Shown: positions 25,745 through 33,370, counted from the stretch's first letter. The stretch: 41,056 nucleotides of DNA from CAYNSX01 sp964400165 (GCA_964400165.1 CAYNSX010000021.1:1-41056), one strand, 5' to 3'. Made by a program: numbers and translations. Notes: a model not told the origin generated them from the sequence alone.

Positions 25745-26263
25745 TCAATGATTGTTGGGCTGATCCGCACACCTCTGATCATCAATGACCCGCAATCCTC
25801 GCTTCTGCAAGTGATCTCCCAAAATCGGAAACACTGGTGCATTTCCTTCTCGAATGTCTTCGATCGCCAGCAGCGAGCCGCAGAACCAGAAGGCCGTCCA
25901 CACCGCCAAGAGCGGCATGAGTATGAACAACACTGGTGACTCGTCGGTGCGCCCGCCGCTCGCTTCAACGGAGAGCAGGATCGCAATCAGGCCGATCGAC
26001 ACGATGCCTTGGCCAACCCACGCCTGAAGGGCCTAAAATCCGAGGAAAGTCGAACGAGAGCGCGAGCGAAGCCATACGATGAAGGACATTAGAGGCGCAA
26101 GAATCAGCAATCCGGCATCGACTTTCAGTCCAGGCTCAAGGACGTGAAACAGATGGGAGAGCTGCGCAATCACAAGCGCGAGTAGGAGTGGCGAATGGCA
26201 CAAAACAGCCAGCCAGCGTTCATGTCTCGATGCGCAAACTTCTTTGGCAAGAGACTCAGTCAA
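25745..26263 (-). pseudogene. DUF4870-like paralogue 1, interrupted by an in-frame TAG
   Basis: The frame starts at TTG 26263 (GGGGGAAGGA upstream), reads TESLAKEVCASRHERWLAVLCH and ends at TAG 26033-26035 after STFLGF. The same frame continues without another stop to 25745: ALQAWVGQGIVSIGLIAILLS, then FWFCGSLLAIEDIREGNAPVFP. The intact paralogue at 24817 reads VAFQALQA where this copy has LGF-stop-ALQA, so a single CAG-to-TAG change explains the break. Other genes in the window end in TAG (trxB, nuoI, nuoK neighbourhood), so general recoding is unlikely. It is either a young pseudogene, a sequencing error, or two half-proteins. Confidence 0.8.
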
Positions 26264-26279
26264 TTGCTTGTCCTTCCCC

Positions 26280-27158
26280 CTACCCTCTTCCTCCTACCTT
26301 CGATTTCCGCATAATCCCCTTCAACTTCTCCGCCAGGGCGAGCGCGTCGGCCATCGGGCGCTGCCAGATGTTGCGTCCGAAGATGAGGCCGGTGGCGCCC
26401 GCCGCCATACTCAATTGTGCCTTCTCCAGCAATTCCTGTTCGGTGTGCTTCGGCCCGCCGGAAACGAGCACCGGTACGCCCGCCGCCGCCGTGACGACGC
26501 GGGCAATCTGCTCGGCGGGTGTCAGTGTTAGCGTTTTGTACGGTACCGGAGAGTCCGCGTCCCGAGTGGACGGCGGCGCCGGGAAGTTGACCTTGACCAG
26601 GTCAGCGCCGACTTCGGCGGCGATGCGGGCGCCGTATTCGACCGCATACTGGCAGTCGCGCCCGCCCTTCGCTTCGATGGCCTCGCCGCGCGGATAGGCC
26701 CACATGATGAGCGGCATCCCAAGCGCCTCGGCCTCCTCGCGCACTTGGGCGAACTGCCGGAAGTCCTCGTCTTGCCGCGGCGAGCCGATGTACATCGTGT
26801 AGCCGACGGCGTCGGCGCCGAGGGCGCAGGCGGTCTCGACCGACGCCAGCAGCGGCGAGAGCGGCTCGTCGTCGGGGGGGATGTCGGTCTTGCCGTTGAG
26901 TTTCAGGATGAGCGGCACGACACCGGCGAAGTCGCCCATAAACCGCTCGGCGAGCCCGACTTGCAGCGCGATGGCGGAGAAGCCGCCGTCGCGCGCAATC
27001 TGCAACTGATAGCGCGGGTCCGCCGCGGCGGGGTTCGAGGCGAAATCGCGCGGGCCGTGTTCGAGGCCCTGGTCCACCGGCAGGACGAGGCAGGCGCCGT
27101 TGCCGGGGCCGTGCGTTTCGAGCAGCCGGTGCAGCCGTGCCCGCTTACCGAGATTCAT
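26280..27158 (-). CDS. Class I fructose-bisphosphate aldolase, DhnA/DeoC-type
   Basis: 292 aa TIM barrel of the archaeal-type class I aldolase family (COG1830). It would cleave fructose 1,6-bisphosphate through a Schiff base. LPVDQGLEHGPRDF (27-40) marks the start of the barrel, LVKVNFPAP carries the expected Schiff-base lysine K189, and SGGPKHTEQELLE (233 on) binds phosphate. GGAGAGCAG precedes the ATG. The C-terminal codons lie in a G-rich tract (minus-strand GGTAGGAGGAAGAGGG). The stop is 17 bases before the interrupted DUF4870 gene. Confidence 0.9.
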   Translation of the reverse strand: MNLGKRARLHRLLETHGPGNGACLVLPVDQGLEHGPRDFASNPAAADPRYQLQIARDGGFSAIALQVGLAERFMGDFAGVVPLILKLNGKTDIPPDDEPLSPLLASVETACALGADAVGYTMYIGSPRQDEDFRQFAQVREEAEALGMPLIMWAYPRGEAIEAKGGRDCQYAVEYGARIAAEVGADLVKVNFPAPPSTRDADSPVPYKTLTLTPAEQIARVVTAAAGVPVLVSGGPKHTEQELLEKAQLSMAAGATGLIFGRNIWQRPMADALALAEKLKGIMRKSKVGGRG

Positions 27159-27180
27159 CGCTGCTCTCCGCTCCGACCGA

Positions 27181-27474
27181 TCAACCGTGCTTGTACTGCA
27201 CTCCCATCCCGCCGCGCGGGTTCTGATAGGTGATGTTGGTGAACGGGCAGCCGACCCGGCAGGCGCCCGTCTCCAGGCAGTTCTCCCAGCCGATGTCGAT
27301 CTTCTTGGTCTGCTCGTTCCACGAAAACACTTCGGAGGGACAGAAGTGCGTGCAGGGTTTGTCGTGACACTGGGTCAGGCAGATGTCGGGGTCGGGGATG
27401 CCGAGGTGGGACTGCGAGTCGTGCTTGTAGGAGTTGAGGAAGAGTTTGTCTTTGATCTTGGTGGGCAGCGCCAC
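27181..27474 (-). CDS. FixX-like ferredoxin, second motif lacking one cysteine
   Basis: 97 aa from GTG 27474. It resembles FixX, the small iron-sulfur partner of ETF:quinone oxidoreductase FixC: SYKHDSQSHL, then C32, C36, C41, C45 (CLTQCHDKPCTHFCP), then CLETGACRVGCP (C66, C72, C76), NPRGGMGVQYKHG at the end. The second motif is usually CxxCxxCxxxC; the second cysteine is T69 here, so it may bind a single [4Fe-4S] cluster or use ligands from both motifs. No fixA, fixB or fixC is nearby, so it is an orphan in this window. It is 22 bases upstream of the aldolase gene on the same strand. Confidence 0.87.
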   Translation of the reverse strand: MALPTKIKDKLFLNSYKHDSQSHLGIPDPDICLTQCHDKPCTHFCPSEVFSWNEQTKKIDIGWENCLETGACRVGCPFTNITYQNPRGGMGVQYKHG

Positions 27475-27557
27475 GCGGCGAGGATACGCCGGCCCTTCCG
27501 CGCCGTCAATTCATGAGGGATCTTATCCCCGGGTGGAGGGGGGCGTACACTGAGTTC

Positions 27558-28709
27558 ATGCCATTCGATTTACTCGGTTGGAGTTCGACGGCCTTGCGAT
27601 TCTGGGAGTGGCTCACGCGCAAGCGTGGTCTAGCTACCGTTGATTTATCACTTGATCCGCGCGACCCAGGCGATGAAGCGACTAGTGGCTACGAGCGAGG
27701 CAGGAGCGGAGAGGGGATGTTCCAAGCCATCCGTGTCGCGGTACAAGCACGCGGGGACGAGGCGATTGAGAATCTCCGTCTCTATGTAACCAACATTCAG
27801 CCCATCCCGCCAGACGACCCGGGCCTTGCCCTCTTGGGAAAACAGAAGCCCATCTTCTTGCGTGACCCCTCGAAGGGGCAGATGCCCCTCACTGGAGTGG
27901 TGTTTCACTCGGGTTCCCACATGACCGCCGAGGTCTTGCGCTGGAAACCGGGAGAGCCGTTTTGCATCGGCTGGAAAGAGCAGCCCGCTGTCCTCCGCGT
28001 TTCAGAGGAAGCGCGGCAACATGAATATCATTTCAAATCCGGAAACTATGCGCTCACCGTGCTCGCGACTGGGAGTAATATTGCCCCAACACGCGCGACC
28101 GTCGAGGTATGCATTGAGCGAGCGGAGCCCACTGTGGATCCACAATGGTGGGGAATCCCGACTCCCGTGCTTCCCCGACTCAGGGCGACTCTCAAGCGAA
28201 CTAGGAGGAGGTTTACCTTTATGAAAAGAGCCACCCTGCTGGTGATACTAGGGCTTCTAGCTGGCATTGTGGCGACCCACCTGTGGTATGGGCCGTTCGG
28301 ACTCTGGACCTACAGCCATGAGGGGATGCGACGCATTCACAAAGTCACTGGGCGTATAGAGTTTGCGTACCAATCCCCACTGTCGGGATGGCGGACACCC
28401 GCGGAGCAACAAGCGATGGAGGAACGAGACGCGCAGGCCCAAGAGATCACACGGGCGTTTGATGAAGAGCCGACGACGCACGATGCCTTGCGCCGGTTGG
28501 GCATGCTTCCGGAACAGGAACGCGCTCACGCGTTGGACCTGATGGAGAAGACCTATCGGGACTTAGGCCAGACGCTTTCGGATGCCGGACGACTACCTGC
28601 CCCTCAACCGGCCACTCAACCGGCCCCCGGAGTTTCGATTGGACGGTACGTCCCTACCCCCTTGCCGCCACATGAAGGCAGTAGTGACAACGGGGATGGG
28701 TCACACTGA
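27558..28709 (+). CDS. Hypothetical single-pass membrane protein
   Basis: 383 aa from ATG 27558; the frame is open back to 27513. I do not recognise the family. An N-terminal soluble part of about 220 residues has a run of alternating hydrophobic residues suggestive of a beta fold (around IRVAVQARGDEAIENLRLYV and ALTVLATGSNIAPTRATVEV). One transmembrane helix follows a very basic stretch (KRTRRRFTFMKRATLLVILGLLAGIV, about 205-235), then a hydrophilic C-terminal part with a predicted helix-rich Glu/Arg region and a Pro-rich end. GC content and codon use are clearly lower than in the neighbouring nuo and glyQ genes, which suggests acquisition. Confidence 0.65.
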   Translation: MPFDLLGWSSTALRFWEWLTRKRGLATVDLSLDPRDPGDEATSGYERGRSGEGMFQAIRVAVQARGDEAIENLRLYVTNIQPIPPDDPGLALLGKQKPIFLRDPSKGQMPLTGVVFHSGSHMTAEVLRWKPGEPFCIGWKEQPAVLRVSEEARQHEYHFKSGNYALTVLATGSNIAPTRATVEVCIERAEPTVDPQWWGIPTPVLPRLRATLKRTRRRFTFMKRATLLVILGLLAGIVATHLWYGPFGLWTYSHEGMRRIHKVTGRIEFAYQSPLSGWRTPAEQQAMEERDAQAQEITRAFDEEPTTHDALRRLGMLPEQERAHALDLMEKTYRDLGQTLSDAGRLPAPQPATQPAPGVSIGRYVPTPLPPHEGSSDNGDGSH

Positions 28710-28721
28710 CGTTCACGAAAT

Positions 28722-28760
28722 CCCGCTTGCGGGTGGGCGGCCGCCCTGCCGGGTGGGCGG
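28722..28760. terminator. Nested GC-rich hairpins between convergent genes
   Basis: CCCGC-TT-GCGGG (28722-28733) is followed by CCGCCC (28741-28746) and GGGCGG (28755-28760) with an 8-base loop. GGGTGGGCGG occurs twice, at 28731-28740 and 28751-28760. The stretch separates the ends of two convergent genes. There is no T-run, so intrinsic termination is uncertain. Confidence 0.4.
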
Positions 28761-28783
28761 CAGAGCGGCCGCGACTGGGAGGG

Positions 28784-29542
28784 TTAGAGCCGTGTCACTC
28801 GCACATTGTCGAACTGCACATCGGCATCTTCGCAATACAATCCGACCGACCCCGAGGCCAGCGCCGGAGCCGCGGTGAAGTCCATGTAGTCCATCGCCAC
28901 CGCGCCGTTCACCCACACCGTCGTGCGGCTGCCGGTGACCGAGACCGTCCACTGGTCCCAGCGCCCGATAGTGAGTTTCGGCGCCGCCGCGGTCCAGAGA
29001 ATCTTCTGCACACCGCCCTCGAGTTTGCCGAACTCGCACCCGTTGGGCTTGACGGCGAAGTAATAGAAGTTGCTGGTGTCGGCGACGCGGAAGAGCAGCC
29101 ACGCCACTTCCCACGGATTGGGCTTCGAGCGCCAGCGGCGCCCCTGCTGCCGCAGCCGCAGTTGTACGCTGGTGCGCACATCCACTTCGATGAGGGCGTT
29201 CTGGAATTCGGTCAGCGACACGGCGAGGGAAGAGTGCGTGACGGAGGGTTCCATGGACTGCGCCGGGCGCAGGCGCATCGCCAGGTCGCCGTCAATGTCT
29301 TGCGTGCCGACTTGTCCGTAACCCGCCCAGGCGCAGTACCAGTTGCCGTCAGGGCTAGTTTCGCCGTCCCAGAGGGCGTAGGGCGAGACGAAGGAGTCGG
29401 ACCACACCGCGTCGCTGGCGTCGGTCGCCGGGACCGCGCCCGCAGGCCCGATCGCCATCAGGAAGAAGAGCGCAATCCCGACATACCACCGCGCCACCGC
29501 GCTCATCACCGGCAGGTCGCGCATCCCAGCCAATGCGTCCAT
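28784..29542 (-). CDS. Secreted concanavalin A-like (laminin-G/LamG-type) domain protein
   Basis: 252 aa from ATG 29542 (GGGAG upstream). A signal peptide is predicted (VMSAVARWYVGIALFFLMAI, cleavage after about residue 38, GAVPA). The mature part is one jelly-roll domain of about 200 residues: ALIEVDVRTSVQ, WLLFRVADTSNFYYFAVKPN, WTVSVTGSRTTVWVNGA and a closing SGSVGLYCEDADVQFDNVRV. This is the pattern of 3-keto-disaccharide-hydrolase-like (DUF1080) and LamG domains that bind or cleave glycans. Without clear catalytic residues I cannot say which. The upstream open frame to 29704 has no family support. Confidence 0.8.
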   Translation of the reverse strand: MDALAGMRDLPVMSAVARWYVGIALFFLMAIGPAGAVPATDASDAVWSDSFVSPYALWDGETSPDGNWYCAWAGYGQVGTQDIDGDLAMRLRPAQSMEPSVTHSSLAVSLTEFQNALIEVDVRTSVQLRLRQQGRRWRSKPNPWEVAWLLFRVADTSNFYYFAVKPNGCEFGKLEGGVQKILWTAAAPKLTIGRWDQWTVSVTGSRTTVWVNGAVAMDYMDFTAAPALASGSVGLYCEDADVQFDNVRVTRL

Positions 29543-29780
29543 ACACGCTCCCGTCGGGAACGAGAGACGCGCGCTGCGCGCGGAAACGCCGCGCTCGGCA
29601 ACCGGACGACCCTGCCCGACTACAGCGAGGGCTCCTGGCTTTGCGTCCCCCGGTTTCCCGGAGTTTGCCGTTCGTCGCCGCGGCCCAGCCACGCACCGCG
29701 GCAACAGGGAGTTATTCCGTACTCGCCGCGCCCGCCGCGGGCGCGTTTTCGCACACGGCTGTCCGCCGCGAAGCCGATGC

Positions 29781-29793
29781 TATACTGCCCCCG
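29781..29793 (+). promoter_or_regulatory. Predicted -10 box giving a leaderless glyQ transcript
   Basis: TATACT at 29781-29786 (with TG one base upstream, an extended -10) ends 6 bases before GTG 29793, the glyQ start. Transcription would begin at or next to the start codon, and no Shine-Dalgarno sequence lies between. No good -35 box is visible about 17 bases upstream. The remaining spacer back to 29543 shows nothing else I can name. Confidence 0.45.
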
Positions 29794-30707
29794 TGGCGGC
29801 TTTCGACCCGACTTTTCAGCACATCATCCTCGCCCTGCACCGGTTCTGGTCCGACCGCGGCTGCGTCATCGAGGAGCCGTACGACCTCGAACTCGGCGCC
29901 GGCACGATGGCGCCGCACACCTTCCTGCGGGTGCTGGGGCCGCAGCCCTGGCGGGTCGGCTATGTGCAGCCCTCACGCCGCCCCGACGACGGCCGCTACG
30001 CCGACAATCCCTACCGGCTGTACCGTCATTACCAATACCAGGTCATCCTGAAGCCGAGCCCGCCGGATGTGCAGGCGGTCTATGTCGAGAGTCTGGAGTC
30101 GCTCGGCATCAAGCGCCGCGAGCACGACATCCGCTTCAACGAGGACGACTGGGAAGCGCCGACGCTCGGCGCCTCGGGCATCGGCTGGCAGGTGTGGCTG
30201 GACGGCCTCGAAATCACGCAGTTCACCTATTTCCAGTCGGCGGGCGGGATGGAATTGTGGCCGGTGTCGGTCGAACTGACCTACGGGCTCGAACGGATTG
30301 CGATGTTCTTGCAGGGGGTGGACGACTTCAAGGACATCGTCTGGGCGCGGCAGCCCGACGGCGGGGTGACGAAGTACGGCGACCTGTACGCCGAGTTCGA
30401 GCGCCAGTTCAGCCGTTACAACTACGAACTCGCCGATGTTGAGCAACTGACTCGCGCCTTCGATGACTGCGAAGCCGAAGCGCTGCGCCTGCTCGCGCTC
30501 GACGACCCGCTGCCGCTGCCCGCGTACGATCTGACCTTGCGCTGCAGCCATTTGTTCAATGTGCTCGATGCCCGCGGCGCGGTGAGCGTGTCCGAGCGCA
30601 CCACTTACATCGGACGCGTGCGCAAACTCGCCAGCCGCGTGGCGCGGACACATCTCGCTGCGCAGGAACCAGGAAGGCGGGACGGCGGGGAGGCAGTCAA
30701 AGCATGA
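29793..30707 (+). CDS. glyQ: Glycine-tRNA ligase alpha subunit
   Basis: 304 aa from GTG 29793. It is the catalytic subunit of the alpha2beta2 glycyl-tRNA synthetase. Standard motifs: CVIEEPYDLELGAGTMAPHTF, YVQPSRRPDDGRYADNPYRL, HDIRFNEDDWEAPTLGA and LDGLEITQFTYFQSAGG. The body matches the family to about residue 290 (LASRVARTHLAAQE). The last 14 residues (PGRRDGGEAVKA at the end) are not family-like and are encoded by the G-rich left repeat of the four-helix-bundle module. The stop codon overlaps the start of that gene (ATGA). Confidence 0.96.
   Translation: MAAFDPTFQHIILALHRFWSDRGCVIEEPYDLELGAGTMAPHTFLRVLGPQPWRVGYVQPSRRPDDGRYADNPYRLYRHYQYQVILKPSPPDVQAVYVESLESLGIKRREHDIRFNEDDWEAPTLGASGIGWQVWLDGLEITQFTYFQSAGGMELWPVSVELTYGLERIAMFLQGVDDFKDIVWARQPDGGVTKYGDLYAEFERQFSRYNYELADVEQLTRAFDDCEAEALRLLALDDPLPLPAYDLTLRCSHLFNVLDARGAVSVSERTTYIGRVRKLASRVARTHLAAQEPGRRDGGEAVKA
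30672..30697 (+). repeat. Left inverted repeat of cassette 1 (G-rich)
   Basis: Degenerate tandem of GGCGGGNA units. It is translated as the C-terminal tail of GlyQ and ends 7 bases before the start of the four-helix-bundle gene, so it probably also serves as its ribosome binding region (GGGGAGG). Confidence 0.75.
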
Positions 30708-31108
30708 CGGATCACAATCTCGAACAGCTCCAAACCTATCAGTTGGCACGAGAACTCAAGCGGGCGCTATTTCAGCTGCCTCACACACCAGACAAGCGGG
30801 ACGAATACATTCGTCAGCATTTGCGGCGAACCGCCACCTCCGTCACCGCCAACATTGCTGAAGGATATGGCCGATACAACTTTCAGGAGAAACTGCAGTT
30901 CTTTCGCGTGGCCCGCGCTTCGCTGATGGAACTGACTGACCATCTGGACAGTGCGTCTTTGGCCGGCATCACAGAGCCGGACACTTTGGCTACGCTCGAA
31001 GACTCGTGCCGTGAGGTCGTGCGCGTGTTGAACGGTTACATTCGGTACCTGCAGGAGAAGGCGAAGACCAGAGGAGTTACAGTTCGTGAATCAATTTCCA
31101 CGGAGTGA
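30704..31108 (+). CDS. Four-helix-bundle protein (S23/23S rRNA IVP and Avd-like family)
   Basis: 134 aa, intact. It has the family core: an N-terminal helix (LEQLQTYQLARELKRALFQL), RRTATSVTANIAEGYGRYN (the conserved 'IAEG' loop), a third helix FQEKLQFFRVARASLMELTD and a fourth ending REVVRVLNGYIRYLQEK. Homologues are encoded in 23S rRNA intervening sequences and, as Avd, in diversity-generating retroelements, where they bind nucleic acid. Neither rRNA nor a reverse transcriptase is here. ATG overlaps the glyQ stop (ATGA). GC is lower than in the flanks. A tail (TRGVTVRESISTE) extends beyond the usual end. Confidence 0.88.
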   Translation: MTDHNLEQLQTYQLARELKRALFQLPHTPDKRDEYIRQHLRRTATSVTANIAEGYGRYNFQEKLQFFRVARASLMELTDHLDSASLAGITEPDTLATLEDSCREVVRVLNGYIRYLQEKAKTRGVTVRESISTE

Positions 31109-31125
31109 AACCGCGGTGAGTTGTC

Positions 31126-31151
31126 ACTGCCTCCCCGCCTCCCCGCCTCCC
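31126..31151 (-). repeat. Right inverted repeat of cassette 1 (C-rich on +)
   Basis: The reverse complement matches the left arm at 23 of 26 bases and reads as three GGCGGGGA-type units. It lies 14 bases before the ATG of glyS and leaves no Shine-Dalgarno sequence in front of it. Confidence 0.75.
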
Positions 31152-31165
31152 AGGTCCCTGTCCTG

Positions 31166-33328
31166 ATGAGTCGGTTAATTCTCGAAATCGGAACGGAGGA
31201 CATGCCAGCTCGGTTTCTGGCCGAAGCAATCGATGATCTCCCGTTGCTTGTGCAACAGCGACTTTCAGCGCTCGCCCCCGATCCAAACACTGTTAGAGTT
31301 TTCGCGACTCCGCGCAGGTTGGCGGTCGCGCTTGATGGGCTGCCGCTTGAGTTCGATTGGACTCGAATCGGCCCGCCAGCTGACAAGGCTTTCGGTTCGG
31401 ATGGCATGCCGACGAGAGCAGCCGAAGGCTTCGCAAAAACTTGTGGAATTCCGACGACCTCGCTGGAAGTCGTCGAACGCACTGTGGAGCTCGCGCCGGG
31501 CAAATCGCAGACTGGAAGATATGTACAAGCAGTGCGAAGGACTCCGGTTCGCGCTCTTCTTGAAGAGGAGCTGCCGCGAATCATCACAGGGTTGCGCTTC
31601 CCGAAGATGATGCGCTGGGGTGGAGTACCGCTCCCCGGGGAGAAGGACGAATACCGCGCGTTCCAATTCGGGCGGCCGATTCGGTGGCTATTGTGCTTGC
31701 TCGATGACGAAGTGATTCCGGTGCGGGTGCGCGATCTCGTCGCGGGCCGCGTGACGCGGGCGCATCCGAACGCCCGCGCCGCCTGGCTGACGGTGCCGAA
31801 CGCCGCCGCCTACAAGGTGACGCTCCGCAAGGGCGGCGTCGAAGTCGACCAGGGTCACCGCGCCCAGGCGCTGCGGCGACAACTCAAAGAATTAGGGAGG
31901 CAGGGAGGCGGGAAGGCGGTCGACCCCGGGGAAGCACTCCTCGACCAGACGGTGCTATCGGTCGAGAAGCCGACTGCGTATCTCGGCGCCTTCGACGCCG
32001 ATTTCCTGGCGCTGCCGCGAGGGGTGCTCGAAGCGGCAATGGTGAAGGCGCAGGAGTACTTCCCGATCGAGGACGCCGGCGGCAAGCTGCTCCCACACTT
32101 CATCGGCGTGCGCGACGGTGGCCGCACCGGCCTCGACACGGTGCGCAAGAACGCCGAGTGGGTGCTGCGCGCCAAACTGATTGATGCCCGTTTCTTCTAC
32201 GACCGCGACCTGCAGCACGATCTGGCGCATTTTGTGCAGCGCACCCGCGGCATCGTCTTTATGGCCGATCGCGGCAGTCTGTTCGACAAGCAGGAACGCC
32301 TGGCCCGCATCATTCGGGAATGGGACTGGACAGCCCGTGAGGAGGCGCAGCGCCGAGTCGCTGAATTGGCTGCGCCGATTTGCAAGTTCGACCGCGCCAC
32401 GCAACTGGTCGCCGAATACCCGGGGCTGCAAGGGGTCCTCGGCGCGGAGTACTTGCGGCGCTGGCCGGATTACGATCCGGCGGTCGCCACAGCCGTCGCC
32501 GAACACTATGACCCGCCGCTCGCCGATGACGGCCGTCTCTCCGCCGCCGCGCTGCTGGCGCTTGCCGACAAACTTGACACGCTGGTGAACGCCTTTGCCG
32601 CCGGCCACGAGCCGACCGGCTCCGCCGACCCCTACGGCCTGCGCCGCGAGGCGACGACGGTGATGCGCCTGCTGGCGCAATCGCCCGCCGCGCCGGCGCT
32701 GCCCACGAACCAGGGGCTGGGCGTGGTACTCGCCGCGAATGGTCTCGACACGAATGACGCGCTGCGAGTGAAAATCCGCGACCTAGTCGCCGAACGGCTG
32801 CGCTTCGTCTTACGGGCTGACGCGTCTGACGGGCTGGGCCTGCCGCACGACCTGGCGGAGGCGGTTCTGCGCGCCGAAGGGGAGACTCCCGCGCATGCCG
32901 CATCCCTGCCCGGCGCCGACCGCCCCTGGCGGGCCTTCGCACGCGGCCGCGTGCTGCCAGAACTGCGCAAACAGAAAGACTTCAAAGCCGTCGCGTTCGC
33001 CGCCTCGCGCTGCGCCAACATCCTCCCGAAGGACATCAAGCCCTCCGGCCTGCTCGAACCGAGCAGCGGTGAAGCACACCGCGCGCTCCACGCTGCGCTC
33101 AACGACCTGCTGCATGCCGCCCGGCTCGACCTAATCGTCGAGCGCGGCCAATTCGAGGATCTCTACCACGCCCTGCGCGTCGAACTGGTCCCCGCGGTCA
33201 ATGCGTTCTTCGAGGCTGTGCTGGTCAACGATCCCGACCCGGCGGTGCGCGCCGCCAACCACACCCTCGTCCTGCACGCCTATCGCTGCTTCACCCGCCT
33301 CTGCGACTTCACCGCCCTGGAAGTCTAG
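31166..33328 (+). CDS. glyS: Glycine-tRNA ligase beta subunit
   Basis: 720 aa from ATG 31166 (SRLILEIGTEDMPARF). An in-frame TTG at 31121 would add 15 residues encoded by the right repeat. The beta subunit binds tRNA. Landmarks are EIGTEDMP, FATPRRLAV, an HD-like region in the middle (FFYDRDLQHDL) and a C-terminal anticodon-binding domain ending AYRCFTRLCDFTALEV. Near residue 250 the chain contains LGRQGGGKAV, encoded by a copy of the G-rich cassette repeat (31895-31920), in frame. The first 480 bases or so are much less GC-rich than the rest, with the break near 31650, as if the 5' part had been exchanged together with the cassette. Confidence 0.95.
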   Translation: MSRLILEIGTEDMPARFLAEAIDDLPLLVQQRLSALAPDPNTVRVFATPRRLAVALDGLPLEFDWTRIGPPADKAFGSDGMPTRAAEGFAKTCGIPTTSLEVVERTVELAPGKSQTGRYVQAVRRTPVRALLEEELPRIITGLRFPKMMRWGGVPLPGEKDEYRAFQFGRPIRWLLCLLDDEVIPVRVRDLVAGRVTRAHPNARAAWLTVPNAAAYKVTLRKGGVEVDQGHRAQALRRQLKELGRQGGGKAVDPGEALLDQTVLSVEKPTAYLGAFDADFLALPRGVLEAAMVKAQEYFPIEDAGGKLLPHFIGVRDGGRTGLDTVRKNAEWVLRAKLIDARFFYDRDLQHDLAHFVQRTRGIVFMADRGSLFDKQERLARIIREWDWTAREEAQRRVAELAAPICKFDRATQLVAEYPGLQGVLGAEYLRRWPDYDPAVATAVAEHYDPPLADDGRLSAAALLALADKLDTLVNAFAAGHEPTGSADPYGLRREATTVMRLLAQSPAAPALPTNQGLGVVLAANGLDTNDALRVKIRDLVAERLRFVLRADASDGLGLPHDLAEAVLRAEGETPAHAASLPGADRPWRAFARGRVLPELRKQKDFKAVAFAASRCANILPKDIKPSGLLEPSSGEAHRALHAALNDLLHAARLDLIVERGQFEDLYHALRVELVPAVNAFFEAVLVNDPDPAVRAANHTLVLHAYRCFTRLCDFTALEV
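31895..31920 (+). repeat. Copy of the cassette-1 repeat inside glyS
   Basis: Same G-rich unit and same orientation as the left arm at 30672-30697. It is in frame (codes for GRQGGGKAV) and located in a surface linker of GlyS where the family varies in length. Confidence 0.65.
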
Positions 33329-33370
33329 GTCAACAGGAACCCCCGCCGCCGAAACCGAACCTGCGCGGCA

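Larger units (their letters stand above)
30672..31151 (+). mobile_element. Four-helix-bundle cassette 1, bounded by 26-bp inverted repeats
   Basis: Left end 30672-30697 and right end 31126-31151 match as inverted repeats at 23 of 26 positions; the unit is GGCGGGGA-like and tandem in each arm. The interior holds one S23/IVP-like gene. The module sits between glyQ and glyS, which are normally adjacent. Its length (480 bp) equals that of the second module at 38704-39182 (479 bp). A third copy of the repeat lies in glyS. Mobility is inferred from structure; no transposase is encoded in it. Confidence 0.6.

Noticed and set aside
25745..26263. Amber codon recoded as glutamine throughout the genome
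   Set aside because: trxB, the GYD gene, nuoI and others use TAG as their normal stop at positions where the family ends.
29543..29792. T-box or other riboswitch before glyQ
   Set aside because: No specifier stem or antiterminator pair is visible, and the predicted promoter leaves no leader at all.
30704..31108. Diversity-generating retroelement suggested by the Avd-like protein
   Set aside because: No reverse transcriptase, template repeat or variable repeat is present within the window.
30704..31108. Intervening sequence within a 23S rRNA gene
   Set aside because: The flanks are glyQ and glyS; no rRNA sequence is present.
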